Position numbers and translations under genes: made by a program. DNA of 57,642 nucleotides, taken from contig JAZQVC010000008.1 of NCBI GenBank assembly GCA_045631645.1, forward strand, positions 1 to 57,642, in the 5' to 3' direction. Numbering within the stretch: position 1 is the stretch's first letter; each line of letters begins with the position of its first letter. A model generated the notes under the pieces. The model had not been told where the DNA came from, searched no databases, and saw nothing but the letters and a program-made list of their open reading frames with translations. Source of the DNA: SIG459 sp045631645 (lineage in GTDB: Bacteria > Bacillota > Clostridia > Oscillospirales > Oscillospiraceae). Of the stretch, positions 1 to 7,945 are shown piece by piece.

Positions 1-330
1 CAGCTTCAAATCCGATATCTTGGAGACCCGATGATTGCAGGATTATATTTTCCGGATCTCTGCAACAAATATCTTTTATGGTGGGATAATGAACTTATTG
101 GAAATGGATATTCCAGATTTCATAAAAACATTTTATTAGAACCTGGAATTCATACAATTACAGTAGCTGTAACCTCTACATCCGGCTATTATTCAGGAAT
201 GTATTTTCCTGGTGCCATTGGATCTGATGATGAGATTTCAACAATGATCAGTATCCAGACTGTGCTCTATGGAATTGCAATGTTGATTCCAACATTGTTG
301 GCTATTTTTTGTTTTAGTCTTTTTTCTTAA
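1..330 (+). pseudogene. Truncated membrane sensor fragment (7TM-DISM-like), 5' end outside the window
   Basis: The frame is open from base 1, so the gene starts upstream of the window. About 80 residues of beta-rich, aromatic-rich extracellular domain (WWDNELIGNG, then GIHTITVAV) are followed by one hydrophobic helix (about residues 87-108) and an immediate stop at 328-330. This resembles the extracellular domain plus first helix of 7TM-DISM sensor kinases or cyclases, but the other six helices and the output domain are missing. The stretch is clearly more AT-rich than the rest of the window (TTA, AAT, ATT codons), and its last 17 bases overlap the 3' end of the convergent GH2 gene. It is either a gene cut by recombination or a contig join. 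The family call is tentative. Confidence 0.4.
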
Positions 331-2563
331 TCTTATTGAGCTTTGCATTCAGTTCAAGGAGTTCTTCCTTGCTGAACTTAACATCCATCATGCCGCCCAT
401 AAGGGTGACAAGGCGGAGAACGGTAAAGCCGTTCATCATACTCATCATATCGGGAGTAATGTCAAAGCCGGCAGCCTTCATACCGCCGCCTTCGCCTTTC
501 TTGCCACCCATCATCTTGGCAGCCATTCCGGCGAAGAGAAGCTTACCCTTGATAGTGCAGAGAATATCGCCCATCTTATCATTGAGGGAGAAGTAGCCCT
601 CGGGAGCATCTATATCAAACCAGTTAAGGATAGCGCCCTTTTCAACCAGACGATAGCTCTCATTGAAATTATCAACCTTGTTGATAACGCTCTCATCACG
701 GCACTGACCTGCAACAGCTTCCAGCTTGGAAGTGCCAACATTGGGAACATCAAAATAGAAGAAGTGGTCGGGAGCGGTTTTCTTGCCAAGGCTCTGCCCG
801 TTGACAAAAAGTTCAACCTCACTCTGGTTGGAGTATACAGTGACCTTGGTGACATCTTCAACGCGGTCAACATAGCGCTTGCCGCAGAGATGTACGAATG
901 GTTCATCGCTGAGCCATGCCTTATATGCATAGAAGCTATCCTTCTTATACTTGCGGTCAAAGGTTACAAGCCCCTTATGGTTCTGACCGTTCTCGCCGCC
1001 CTCGTTACGGGCATCAGCGCCAAAGTCAAACATATTCCAGACATGGGTTGACCAAAGATACTTACGGGAGAAGAGCTGCTTGATAAGTTCTTCATGATAA
1101 TATGCCTGATATTCCTCGGTGTAATCTCCCTGAGTGGGGTTAGAGGTATGCCAGTTGAGAGCCTCGCAGCCATACTCGGAGCAGCCGATGGGAATATTGG
1201 GGTGCTTTGCGTGGAACTTATCAAACCAAGGACCGTTCATGGAAGTTTCGCCGCCATACGAGCCGAAATAGTGGTTATAGGAAACTACATCAGGAATGAG
1301 CAGATAGGGATCATCCATCTTGCACATGGAAACAGCAGCAATGGTGGTAAGACGAGTTTTATCCATCTCGTGGCAAAGATCATTGAGGATACGGTGGTTC
1401 TCAATAAGATCCTCAGTGGAACCGCCAATGCTGATTTCGTTGGAAAGACCCCAGACAACGATGGAGGGATGGTTATAGTTCTGAGCTATAAGCTCCTTCA
1501 TCTGGCTGATGGTGTTTTCTCTGCCGGTGGGCATATGCTTGGAGATATAGGGAATCTCAGCCCAGATAACAAGACCGCGCTCATCGCAGAGATCATAGAA
1601 ATACTGGTCGTGCTGATAATGAGCAAGACGAACGGTGGTGCAGCCTACCTCGCAGATGAGGTCAATATCCTCTTCATGGTGCTCGGGCAGAAGAGCGTTA
1701 CCAACGCCCCAGCGGTCCTGATGCCGGCTTACACCGCGGAGGGGATATTCCTCGCCGTTAAGAATGAAGCCATTATCGGGATCAATCTTGAAGCTGCGGC
1801 AGCCAAAGCGGGTGGAAACAGTGTCGATAACCTCACCGTCTTCAAGAAGCTCTACGGTTGCGGTGTAGAGATAGGGATCCTTGCGTCCGTGCCAGAGGTG
1901 AACGTTGGGAATATCAATTACTGCCTTGGTATCGTTGGACTCAGCGGTGAACTTTTTGCAGCCGCAACGGGAAGTGACGGTATAACGAAGGGTCTGGCCA
2001 AGCTTTCCGTTAGTTACGAAAGCTTCAATTGCAACCTTTGCATCTGTACCAAAGATTTCGGGGGTTACCCTGAGACCGGGGCCGCCATAGTAATCAAGGT
2101 CAAAATGGCTCTCCTCAACGCAGATGAGGTTTACATCGCGGTAAATGCCGCCGTAGAAGGTGAAGTCTGCCATCTGGGGGTAAACTCTGTCGTTAGCGGT
2201 GTTGTCAACGGTAATAACAAGAAGATTCTGCTCTGCCATTGCCTCGGTGAGATCAACTCTCCAAGTGGAATAGCCGCCATCATGGTGAGCAAGAGCCTTG
2301 CCGTTGAGATAAACATCTGCAGAGGAGTTGGTGCCGCGAAGCTCCAGATAATAGCGCTCTGCCTTGGGCAGTTCGCTTTTAACAAAGCTTTTTACATACC
2401 AGCCGGTACCTCTCCAATAATCGTTATCGCCGTCCTGACCGTCAATGGCATTCCAGCAATGGGGAATATTGACCCAATTCCAGTCCATGGGGAGAGCGGT
2501 GGGAAGGGTATCATTCTGCTTGGTGAAAGCCCATTTTCTATTTAAGTTGATAACAGTTCTCAA
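314..2563 (-). CDS. Glycoside hydrolase family 2 (beta-galactosidase-like, beta-glucuronidase possible) with C-terminal extension
   Basis: A retaining exo-beta-glycosidase of 749 residues. The order is a sugar-binding jelly roll (about 1-165), an Ig-like domain (about 165-270) and a TIM barrel (about 275-560). The acid/base is Glu376 in LSNEIS and the nucleophile Glu463 in GCSEYG. SRHQDR and HYQHD favour beta-galactosidase. N528-H-K530-G matches the NxK motif that binds the carboxylate in beta-glucuronidases, but clostridial GH2 galactosidases can also carry NxKG. The last ~110 residues form a Met/Lys-rich extension outside the usual GH2 fold. There is no signal peptide, so it should be cytoplasmic, acting on glycosides brought in by the symporter upstream. 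The start is TTG with an AGGAG ribosome site; an upstream in-frame start would run through the terminator hairpin at 2597-2625. Confidence 0.87.
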   Translation of the reverse strand: MRTVINLNRKWAFTKQNDTLPTALPMDWNWVNIPHCWNAIDGQDGDNDYWRGTGWYVKSFVKSELPKAERYYLELRGTNSSADVYLNGKALAHHDGGYSTWRVDLTEAMAEQNLLVITVDNTANDRVYPQMADFTFYGGIYRDVNLICVEESHFDLDYYGGPGLRVTPEIFGTDAKVAIEAFVTNGKLGQTLRYTVTSRCGCKKFTAESNDTKAVIDIPNVHLWHGRKDPYLYTATVELLEDGEVIDTVSTRFGCRSFKIDPDNGFILNGEEYPLRGVSRHQDRWGVGNALLPEHHEEDIDLICEVGCTTVRLAHYQHDQYFYDLCDERGLVIWAEIPYISKHMPTGRENTISQMKELIAQNYNHPSIVVWGLSNEISIGGSTEDLIENHRILNDLCHEMDKTRLTTIAAVSMCKMDDPYLLIPDVVSYNHYFGSYGGETSMNGPWFDKFHAKHPNIPIGCSEYGCEALNWHTSNPTQGDYTEEYQAYYHEELIKQLFSRKYLWSTHVWNMFDFGADARNEGGENGQNHKGLVTFDRKYKKDSFYAYKAWLSDEPFVHLCGKRYVDRVEDVTKVTVYSNQSEVELFVNGQSLGKKTAPDHFFYFDVPNVGTSKLEAVAGQCRDESVINKVDNFNESYRLVEKGAILNWFDIDAPEGYFSLNDKMGDILCTIKGKLLFAGMAAKMMGGKKGEGGGMKAAGFDITPDMMSMMNGFTVLRLVTLMGGMMDVKFSKEELLELNAKLNKIKKKD

Positions 2564-2596
2564 TTTTAGTGATCTCCTTTTCAGAAATACAAAAAA

Positions 2597-2625
2597 GGGC
2601 GCATGGCGTTTCTTGCCACACGCCC
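2597..2625 (-). terminator. Intrinsic terminator between the symporter and the GH2 gene
   Basis: Read on the minus strand, CG-rich arms (CGCCC/GGGCG plus GCCA/TGGC, with a small internal loop) close a seven-base loop and are followed by six T. It lies between the symporter stop (2651) and the GH2 start (2563), so read-through from the transporter should be reduced; the hairpin may act as an attenuator within the pair. Confidence 0.7.
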
Positions 2626-2650
2626 CCAACTTATGGATTATTTGCAGAAC

Positions 2651-4111
2651 TTATCTGCCGTGTTTTTCCTTCAAAGCGGCAACGTTAGCGTCAACCTGCT
2701 TCTTGTGGAGGGGATACCAGAACCAGAGGACAGCTGCAAGAAGAACGAGTCCGATGGCAGGAACGATGTTGGAAACGGCAAAGATTCCATTCTTAACCGC
2801 CTGAGTCTGTGCTATCCCCTGAGAGAGGGCGTTCTCGTTGTAACCAATAGCGGTGAGCAGCCAGCCGGAAACACCGGATGCAAGAGCCTGACCGCACTTT
2901 CGGGCAAAGGAGTACATAGCATAAACGCTGCCGTCCTCTCGCTTACCGTTTTTAAGTTCGGAGTAGTCTATAACATCAGTGATGAGAGCCCAGCAAACCA
3001 TGGAAAAAACGCCAAGGAAGAGCCAGAAAAGAGCCATCAGTACCATATAGATATAAACCGCTATTCCGCTGGTAGCGGGCTTGTTGTAAAAAACAGGAAT
3101 GATTATCCAGGTTATTACGCAAATAACGGCACCGGCAACGGAGGAGAATGCGCTGACCTCGGCCTTGCCAAATCTGTTTGTAAGAGGCTTTGCGATACCC
3201 GCAGCAATGAACATACCGATCATCATTACTATGGATCCCACGCTCTGGAGTTTAGCGGCGTTGAAATAGTCCGGGTAGACATAGGCCACCATGTTTTGCA
3301 TTGTAAGTTGAGCAAGAAGCATGACAACAGAAGCCACAATGATGGAAATCAAAGCTCTGTTGGTGAATGCGCTTTTTATCATCCTGCCAACAGAAACAGT
3401 TTCTTCCTTGGTTCCGGTCTCTGGAATAACACGCTCAGTAACCATCCTGTAACAAAGGATATAGCATACAATTGCAAGGATGGAGAAAATGCCGGCGGCT
3501 ATTGCAGTCTTGCTGCCATTAATAACATCCTGAGTAGCGCCATCTGCAAGATGGATCTTATCATAGGCAATAAGGGGCAGACCGATTCCGATGAAGATAC
3601 CGGCCAGAGTGCCGCCGATAGTGCGGAAAGTGGAAAGGCTCTGACGATCTCCGGGCTCTGCGGAAATAGCAGAAGCCATTGAGCCATAGGGTATATTTAT
3701 GCCGGTATAGCAAAAAGAGCCCCAGAGCAGATAGCTAACGACGAGCCAGGCAACTCTTGCGCCATAGGACCAGCTGGCAGCTACGTTAGCACCCAAGCCG
3801 GGAGCATATATCAGGAAGGAAGTTACGGCCACAGGCACGCAAATACGTATAAGCCAGGGTTTGAACTTACCTGCATCTGTAACACGACTGCGGTCGCATA
3901 TACGGCCCATGGTGACGTCGGTAACGGCATCAACAAAACGGGCAAGCATCATTACTGTGCCTACAAGCGCGGCTGATACCCCCATAACGTCGGTGTAAAA
4001 CTTCATGAGGATCATAGTGGATAGAATGAAGGTGAAGTCATTTCCAAAGTCACCGAACATATATCCCAGTTTGTCCCTGAAACCAAAGGGTCGCAGAGAT
4101 TTTCTACTCAT
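2651..4111 (-). CDS. GPH-family (MelB/GusB-like) sugar:cation symporter
   Basis: A 486-residue integral membrane protein with about 12 helices. The N terminus (DKLGYMFGDFGNDF, then FYTDVMG, then DAVTDVTMGRICDRSR) is typical of glycoside-pentoside-hexuronide:cation symporters, which take up melibiose, lactose, xylosides or glucuronides with H+ or Na+. The D-x3-D motif after helix 2 is the usual cation-site region. It sits directly upstream of the GH2 gene on the same strand, the classic transporter-glycosidase pair. Substrate cannot be read from sequence; the neighbouring uronate operon makes a glucuronide possible and the GH2 motifs make a beta-galactoside possible. The ATG is preceded by a weak AAAGGA site. 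Confidence 0.88.
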   Translation of the reverse strand: MSRKSLRPFGFRDKLGYMFGDFGNDFTFILSTMILMKFYTDVMGVSAALVGTVMMLARFVDAVTDVTMGRICDRSRVTDAGKFKPWLIRICVPVAVTSFLIYAPGLGANVAASWSYGARVAWLVVSYLLWGSFCYTGINIPYGSMASAISAEPGDRQSLSTFRTIGGTLAGIFIGIGLPLIAYDKIHLADGATQDVINGSKTAIAAGIFSILAIVCYILCYRMVTERVIPETGTKEETVSVGRMIKSAFTNRALISIIVASVVMLLAQLTMQNMVAYVYPDYFNAAKLQSVGSIVMMIGMFIAAGIAKPLTNRFGKAEVSAFSSVAGAVICVITWIIIPVFYNKPATSGIAVYIYMVLMALFWLFLGVFSMVCWALITDVIDYSELKNGKREDGSVYAMYSFARKCGQALASGVSGWLLTAIGYNENALSQGIAQTQAVKNGIFAVSNIVPAIGLVLLAAVLWFWYPLHKKQVDANVAALKEKHGR

Positions 4112-4182
4112 TTAATATCTCATTCCTTTCATCTGTTGGCTTCCTGCATAAAAGTACAATCTAACCAAAACAGGTAAAATAA

Positions 4183-4244
4183 TTACGGTTTACACTTGTA
4201 TCACTGCAAAATCTGTACGATAACATGTAAAAAACAAACCGTAA
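4183..4244. promoter_or_regulatory. Inverted repeat TTACGGTTT ... AAACCGTAA
   Basis: Two perfect nine-base inverted arms at 4183-4191 and 4236-4244 are separated by 44 bases, in the presumed symporter promoter zone. The spacing suggests a pair of half-sites or a looping operator, for example for one of the regulators at 5791-7779. Function is inferred only from position and symmetry. Confidence 0.4.
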
Positions 4245-4267
4245 AACACTCTAAACTCTATTATGCG

Positions 4268-4283
4268 ATTGGCGGCCGCCAAT
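4268..4283. promoter_or_regulatory. Perfect 16-base palindrome, operator candidate
   Basis: ATTGGCGGCCGCCAAT is a perfect palindrome with a GC-rich centre in an AT-rich stretch about 160 bases upstream of the symporter ATG. Its form suits a dimeric LacI- or GntR-type repressor. No such regulator is encoded in this window. Confidence 0.4.
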
Positions 4284-4331
4284 ATTAACAAGGGAGACTT
4301 GGAAAATGCTTACAAATAAATAAAAAAACAC

Positions 4332-4367
4332 AAAAGCCCGTGTATTCCGAAGAATACACGAGCTTTT
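4332..4367. terminator. Hairpin, possible bidirectional terminator
   Basis: Arms of 16 bases (4332-4347 and 4352-4367) pair with one C/A mismatch around a four-base loop and are bordered by A-rich sequence on the left and TTTT on the right. Confidence 0.5.
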
Positions 4368-4428
4368 GATATATACAGTAAATATACAGTTTGGCAGTTG
4401 CGGAAACCTACACAAGAACAACAAAAAA

Positions 4429-4450
4429 GGCGGGGTGAAGCCACCCCGCC
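4429..4450 (-). terminator. Intrinsic terminator of the MFS exporter gene
   Basis: GGCGGGGTG pairs with CACCCCGCC around a four-base loop. On the minus strand the stem is followed by six T, 20 bases after the MFS stop codon. Confidence 0.85.
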
Positions 4451-4469
4451 CTAGTCCTATATATATGTT

Positions 4470-5693
4470 TTATTCTGCTTCGTACACCTTGCGGACAACT
4501 CTGCGTCTGCCCCAGATAAAATACCAGCTTGCTACCATTGACACAGCTCCGCATATGCTCACGCAAAGTCTGTAGTCCATCAGTTCGCCCAGCATTCCAA
4601 CCAGAAGGGATAACGCGCTTCCCATAGCCATTACCAGCATCTCATAAAAAGCGTTGACTCGCGCACGAAGTTCGGGAGGAATATAACGCTGCACGGCAGC
4701 TTCGCGGACTATGGCACTGTTGCTGCCAAGAAAGCCGCAGACAGCACGGTTTACAAGCATAAGCGGGTAAGGTATCCAGAGTAAGCACATATCCATTAAC
4801 TCATATACCTGATAGACGAATAACACAAATCCGTGCCTCTTTTTTGGCGGTATGTTAACGCGGTACTGCATAGCGCTGCCCAGAGTTCGTCCCAAAAATT
4901 CAACTACAGAGAAAAGGGAATACATGGCTGCATTAAAACCCGGAGTAGTTCTGAAAAACGCTACCAAAATCGGAGAATAACCAGTTGCAACACCATTTGT
5001 GACTGCCATATATTCATATATACTGAGCATCCCCTTTTCCTTTTTCAAATATTGGAGCGCCTGATTTATATCACTGCGCCACATGGAAAAGGTATAGCGT
5101 CCCTCCATCCTTCTTTCACTCTCATCTAAGCGTATAAAGCTCTCTGTTACAGCGGCTGTCACAGACAGAGCGCCCTGAGAAATAAGCAGTAAAGGAACAC
5201 CCACCACATCCAACAGCAGCGCTGCCATAGGTGCCATTATGATATTCAGTACAGGATACAGCATTGAAGCTACGGAATAGCCTTTCTGCTCCGTTCCCTT
5301 GGGAATTAGCTCAGGATAGATACTCTTATACGCCAACGAATCCACGGACTGCAGACATGCAAGACCAAGAGATATGCATAGATACGCAATATACGAAAAC
5401 TCAAAATGTAGCAGCCACAGCCCCATCGCGGCGTAAACAAGACCGTTTGCAATATCACCGCAGACAAGAAAACGTTTTCTTGGCAATCGGTCCATTATGG
5501 GTGCGGCAATAAAGGGCACAAATATATGGGGTACAAGCTGAATAGCGATAACAAGAGCCGAGGCAAGAGTGCTGCCGGTTTCGTCAAAGACTAGAAAGGA
5601 CAGAGCAAAACCTCCTGCTATAGCTCCAGCAGAGCCGAGGGCGGAGGCAAGGGTCACGAGACTGAAATTCCTCGTCCAAAGCTTTTGATTCAT
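4470..5693 (-). CDS. MFS exporter (macrolide-efflux-like)
   Basis: A 407-residue membrane protein of the major facilitator superfamily with about 12 helices. The loop after helix 2 reads PIMDRLPRKRFLV, the MFS signature position. The shape resembles MefA/DUF894 drug exporters. The start is ATG with a good AGGTG site. It follows the XRE/TPR regulator gene with a hairpin between them, so it may be that regulator's target. Substrate is unknown. Confidence 0.75.
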   Translation of the reverse strand: MNQKLWTRNFSLVTLASALGSAGAIAGGFALSFLVFDETGSTLASALVIAIQLVPHIFVPFIAAPIMDRLPRKRFLVCGDIANGLVYAAMGLWLLHFEFSYIAYLCISLGLACLQSVDSLAYKSIYPELIPKGTEQKGYSVASMLYPVLNIIMAPMAALLLDVVGVPLLLISQGALSVTAAVTESFIRLDESERRMEGRYTFSMWRSDINQALQYLKKEKGMLSIYEYMAVTNGVATGYSPILVAFFRTTPGFNAAMYSLFSVVEFLGRTLGSAMQYRVNIPPKKRHGFVLFVYQVYELMDMCLLWIPYPLMLVNRAVCGFLGSNSAIVREAAVQRYIPPELRARVNAFYEMLVMAMGSALSLLVGMLGELMDYRLCVSICGAVSMVASWYFIWGRRRVVRKVYEAE

Positions 5694-5742
5694 CTTTCTT
5701 CACCTCGCCTTGATTATATCAACTGCATTAACAAAAATAAAT

Positions 5743-5779
5743 CCGGTATATTTGAGAAAATTATCATCAAACATACCGG
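5743..5779 (-). terminator. Hairpin between the XRE/TPR regulator and the MFS gene
   Basis: Thirteen-base arms (5743-5755 and 5767-5779) pair with one mismatch around an 11-base loop. On the minus strand the stem follows the regulator stop by 11 bases and is followed by ATTTATTTTTG, so it probably terminates or attenuates transcription. The symmetrical CCGGTAT ends could also be an operator. Confidence 0.5.
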
Positions 5780-5790
5780 TTAAACTATAT

Positions 5791-6933
5791 TTAATATTTA
5801 TTATTAGGAAACTCTTCCATTAGCTCAAGCGCCTTTTTATATTGACGTGTGGCCTTATACCACTCCAGTATCCAAGGCATATGAAAAATGGCATATCCCA
5901 TGCTGAGTTCCTGTCTGCAACGTTCAAAAACACTGAGAAGGCTCTCACCATATGCATTGTTTTTCAGGTAGTTTTTATCTCCGATTCTGATGCGCACCAG
6001 TGAAAGCATATCTGCTGCAAGTTCCTGAGTCGGATAAACACAATGCATTTTTTCAGCCTTGTCAAGAGCCTCTGCCGCCTCGGTTATACGCCCTGTCTTT
6101 TCACAGCAGATAGCCAATTTATGTAGGCTCATCATATCCGGTGCTTTGAGAGCGGAAAAATACGCGTAGGAGTTTTCATAGTCACCGCACTCAATGCCCG
6201 TGGCTGCAAGGTTATAATCCATCTGTTCCAAAGCCTGTGTGTCTCCCAAAGCGCGAGCCAGTCTCCTTGCCGTGCTGTAATGCCGCTCCGCCCCCTCCAT
6301 ATCAAGGCGGTTGCAGCAGCATCCTCCCAAAAAGAGCTTACAAAGGAGCATCAATTTTGCGCTGCCATCGGCAGCGGACAGTTCGTATGCCCTTTGGAGG
6401 TACTCAATAGACCTGACATAGTCTCCACATGAATATGCGCAGATGCCGACCTCGTAATATATAAAGGCATTTGGGAAAAGCAAAATGGCTTCCTCACTTC
6501 GCCCCTGAAGCAAACGCTGCAAAGCCAAAGCGCGTTTATCCATGCATTTTTCCAATTCGCATTCAATTGCAAAACGATCACAGGAGGAAAAACTATGCAG
6601 CAATTCAATGTCTATACCTCTTTGAGTATAGCGCATCAGTTCTGCATTTGCTTCGCCTAGCAGTTGGGATAATCCTGAATAGTCTCCCGAAAACAGGGCT
6701 TCGTAAGCTTTTTCCGCTAAAGCAACAGCTTCTTTTTCTTTTTCACAGCTATATTCTATCCCAAGTTTTCCAAGAAGCAGAGAATATATTTCTTCCGAAG
6801 CCTCTGCCTTACCGCACTCTATTTTCGAAAGATAGGACACGGAACATATATCTTTGCAAAGACCTTCCTGACTCCAATTGCGCTTAAGTCTCTCACTGCA
6901 TATCAGTGTTCCAAGATAACTGATCTTATCCAT
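5791..6933 (-). CDS. XRE helix-turn-helix regulator with TPR-like repeats (RRNPP-like architecture)
   Basis: A 380-residue protein. Residues 1-65 form an XRE-type helix-turn-helix (ICSERLKRNWSQEGLCK, then SVSYLSKIECGK). Residues 70-380 are helical repeats rich in Ala, Tyr and Leu, as in TPR domains. This build is shared with RRNPP regulators (Rgg, PlcR, PrgX), which bind short peptides, and with SinR-like TPR proteins. The start ATG lies three bases after the AraC stop, with the AAGGAG site inside the AraC tail, so the two regulators should be translated together. No small peptide gene was recognised nearby. Ligand unknown. Confidence 0.75.
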   Translation of the reverse strand: MDKISYLGTLICSERLKRNWSQEGLCKDICSVSYLSKIECGKAEASEEIYSLLLGKLGIEYSCEKEKEAVALAEKAYEALFSGDYSGLSQLLGEANAELMRYTQRGIDIELLHSFSSCDRFAIECELEKCMDKRALALQRLLQGRSEEAILLFPNAFIYYEVGICAYSCGDYVRSIEYLQRAYELSAADGSAKLMLLCKLFLGGCCCNRLDMEGAERHYSTARRLARALGDTQALEQMDYNLAATGIECGDYENSYAYFSALKAPDMMSLHKLAICCEKTGRITEAAEALDKAEKMHCVYPTQELAADMLSLVRIRIGDKNYLKNNAYGESLLSVFERCRQELSMGYAIFHMPWILEWYKATRQYKKALELMEEFPNNKY

Positions 6934-6936
6934 TTA

Positions 6937-7779
6937 TCAACACTCCTTGAGCTCTTTACCATAGTCATTTTTGGGGGAATGATCAAAGTGGGCGCGGTAA
7001 GCGCGGAAGAAGGATGAATAATCAGAAAATCCGCAGGCGATGCAAGCTTCCGATGCGGGAACTCCACGCTGGAGCATGGCACGGGCAGCAAGGAGACGCT
7101 TGATAGTCACATATTCCCAGAGGGGCGAGCCTGTTGACTGACGGAAAACGCGGCTTATCTGGCTACGGCTTCTATAGAAGGCATCGGAAATTGACTGAAG
7201 AGAAATATCCTCGAAAAGATGCTCATTAACATATGCCACAAGCTGACTCTGGAAGCTGTCGCCACCGCTTACCGTGTCATTTTGTTTTTCAAAATCCGCG
7301 CTCAGTACAGTGAGGAAAAGAACGAGGCGGGACATAAGATTCACCTTTACATCCCTTATATCATCAAAATTAAATCCTGCAAAAGCAGCAGCGAGTCTGC
7401 TATCCCCTGCTTCACCGCTGCGATACAAATTACGCTGACCCAATGGGCGATCCACAAAGGGCTTCAGAAAACGTTCACAACCTGGAAATGCCGACAAAAG
7501 AGCGGGAGAAAAATGAATGGCGATTCGCTCATAAGGCTCATCCTCGCCGATATCCAGCATATGCGTTTCAGCAGCGCGCAAAATGATAATATCCCCGGGC
7601 TGAAGATCATAACGGTTGCCTTCCACAAGATAGCTGCATTTTCCGGAAATAAGATAAAAAATCTCCATCCACTCATGGGCGTGCATCTGGAAATTTTCTG
7701 CCTTGGGATGCTCATCATATGTATGATGAGAGTAAATTTCATCGTCTCTGAATGTGAAAATATTCGGCAAATCCTCCAC
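6937..7779 (-). CDS. AraC-family regulator with cupin sensor domain
   Basis: About 280 residues. The N-terminal cupin (about 20-130; HPKAENFQMHAHEWMEIF, then SGKCSYLVEG) is the sugar-binding and dimerisation domain. The C-terminal two helix-turn-helix motifs (about 175-275; ISDAFYRSRSQISRVFR, then ACGFSDYSSFFRAYRAHF) bind DNA. It is divergent from the uronate operon at 7946 and is its most likely regulator, with candidate sites at 7823-7852. The start is uncertain: GTG at 7779 has almost no spacing to a ribosome site, whereas TTG at 7770 is preceded by GGGAG at eight bases. Confidence 0.87.
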   Translation of the reverse strand: MEDLPNIFTFRDDEIYSHHTYDEHPKAENFQMHAHEWMEIFYLISGKCSYLVEGNRYDLQPGDIIILRAAETHMLDIGEDEPYERIAIHFSPALLSAFPGCERFLKPFVDRPLGQRNLYRSGEAGDSRLAAAFAGFNFDDIRDVKVNLMSRLVLFLTVLSADFEKQNDTVSGGDSFQSQLVAYVNEHLFEDISLQSISDAFYRSRSQISRVFRQSTGSPLWEYVTIKRLLAARAMLQRGVPASEACIACGFSDYSSFFRAYRAHFDHSPKNDYGKELKEC

Positions 7780-7822
7780 TCCCTTTGTCTTTTTTTACCA
7801 CTCTATCACTTCACACTTATTT

Positions 7823-7852
7823 TTTGCAATAATTTTTGATAGAATTTGCAAT
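7823..7852. promoter_or_regulatory. Direct repeat TTTGCAAT x2, candidate AraC operator
   Basis: TTTGCAAT occurs at 7823-7830 and again at 7845-7852, 22 bases apart (two helical turns), midway between the divergent AraC regulator and the uronate operon. Direct repeats on one face of the helix are the usual AraC-family site. Inferred from position and spacing. Confidence 0.45.
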
Positions 7853-7945
7853 TCCATTGTAATTTGTCTTATTGTAAAATATTTTCACATACTTTGGTTA
7901 ATAATACGAAAATGTATAAAAAGTATGGAAAGGAAAGTCAAAGCC

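Larger units (their letters stand above)
4112..4469. other. 358-base regulatory intergenic region
   Basis: This gap upstream of the symporter holds no credible gene. It contains two terminator hairpins on its MFS-gene side (4332-4367 and 4429-4450), a 16-base perfect palindrome (4268-4283) and a widely spaced inverted repeat (4183-4191 with 4236-4244). The region between 4140 and 4260 is AT-rich and is the likely promoter zone of the symporter, but I could not fix a convincing -35/-10 pair. Confidence 0.6.

Noticed and set aside
1094..2545. 483-codon open frame on the plus strand
   Set aside because: Antisense shadow of the GH2 gene.
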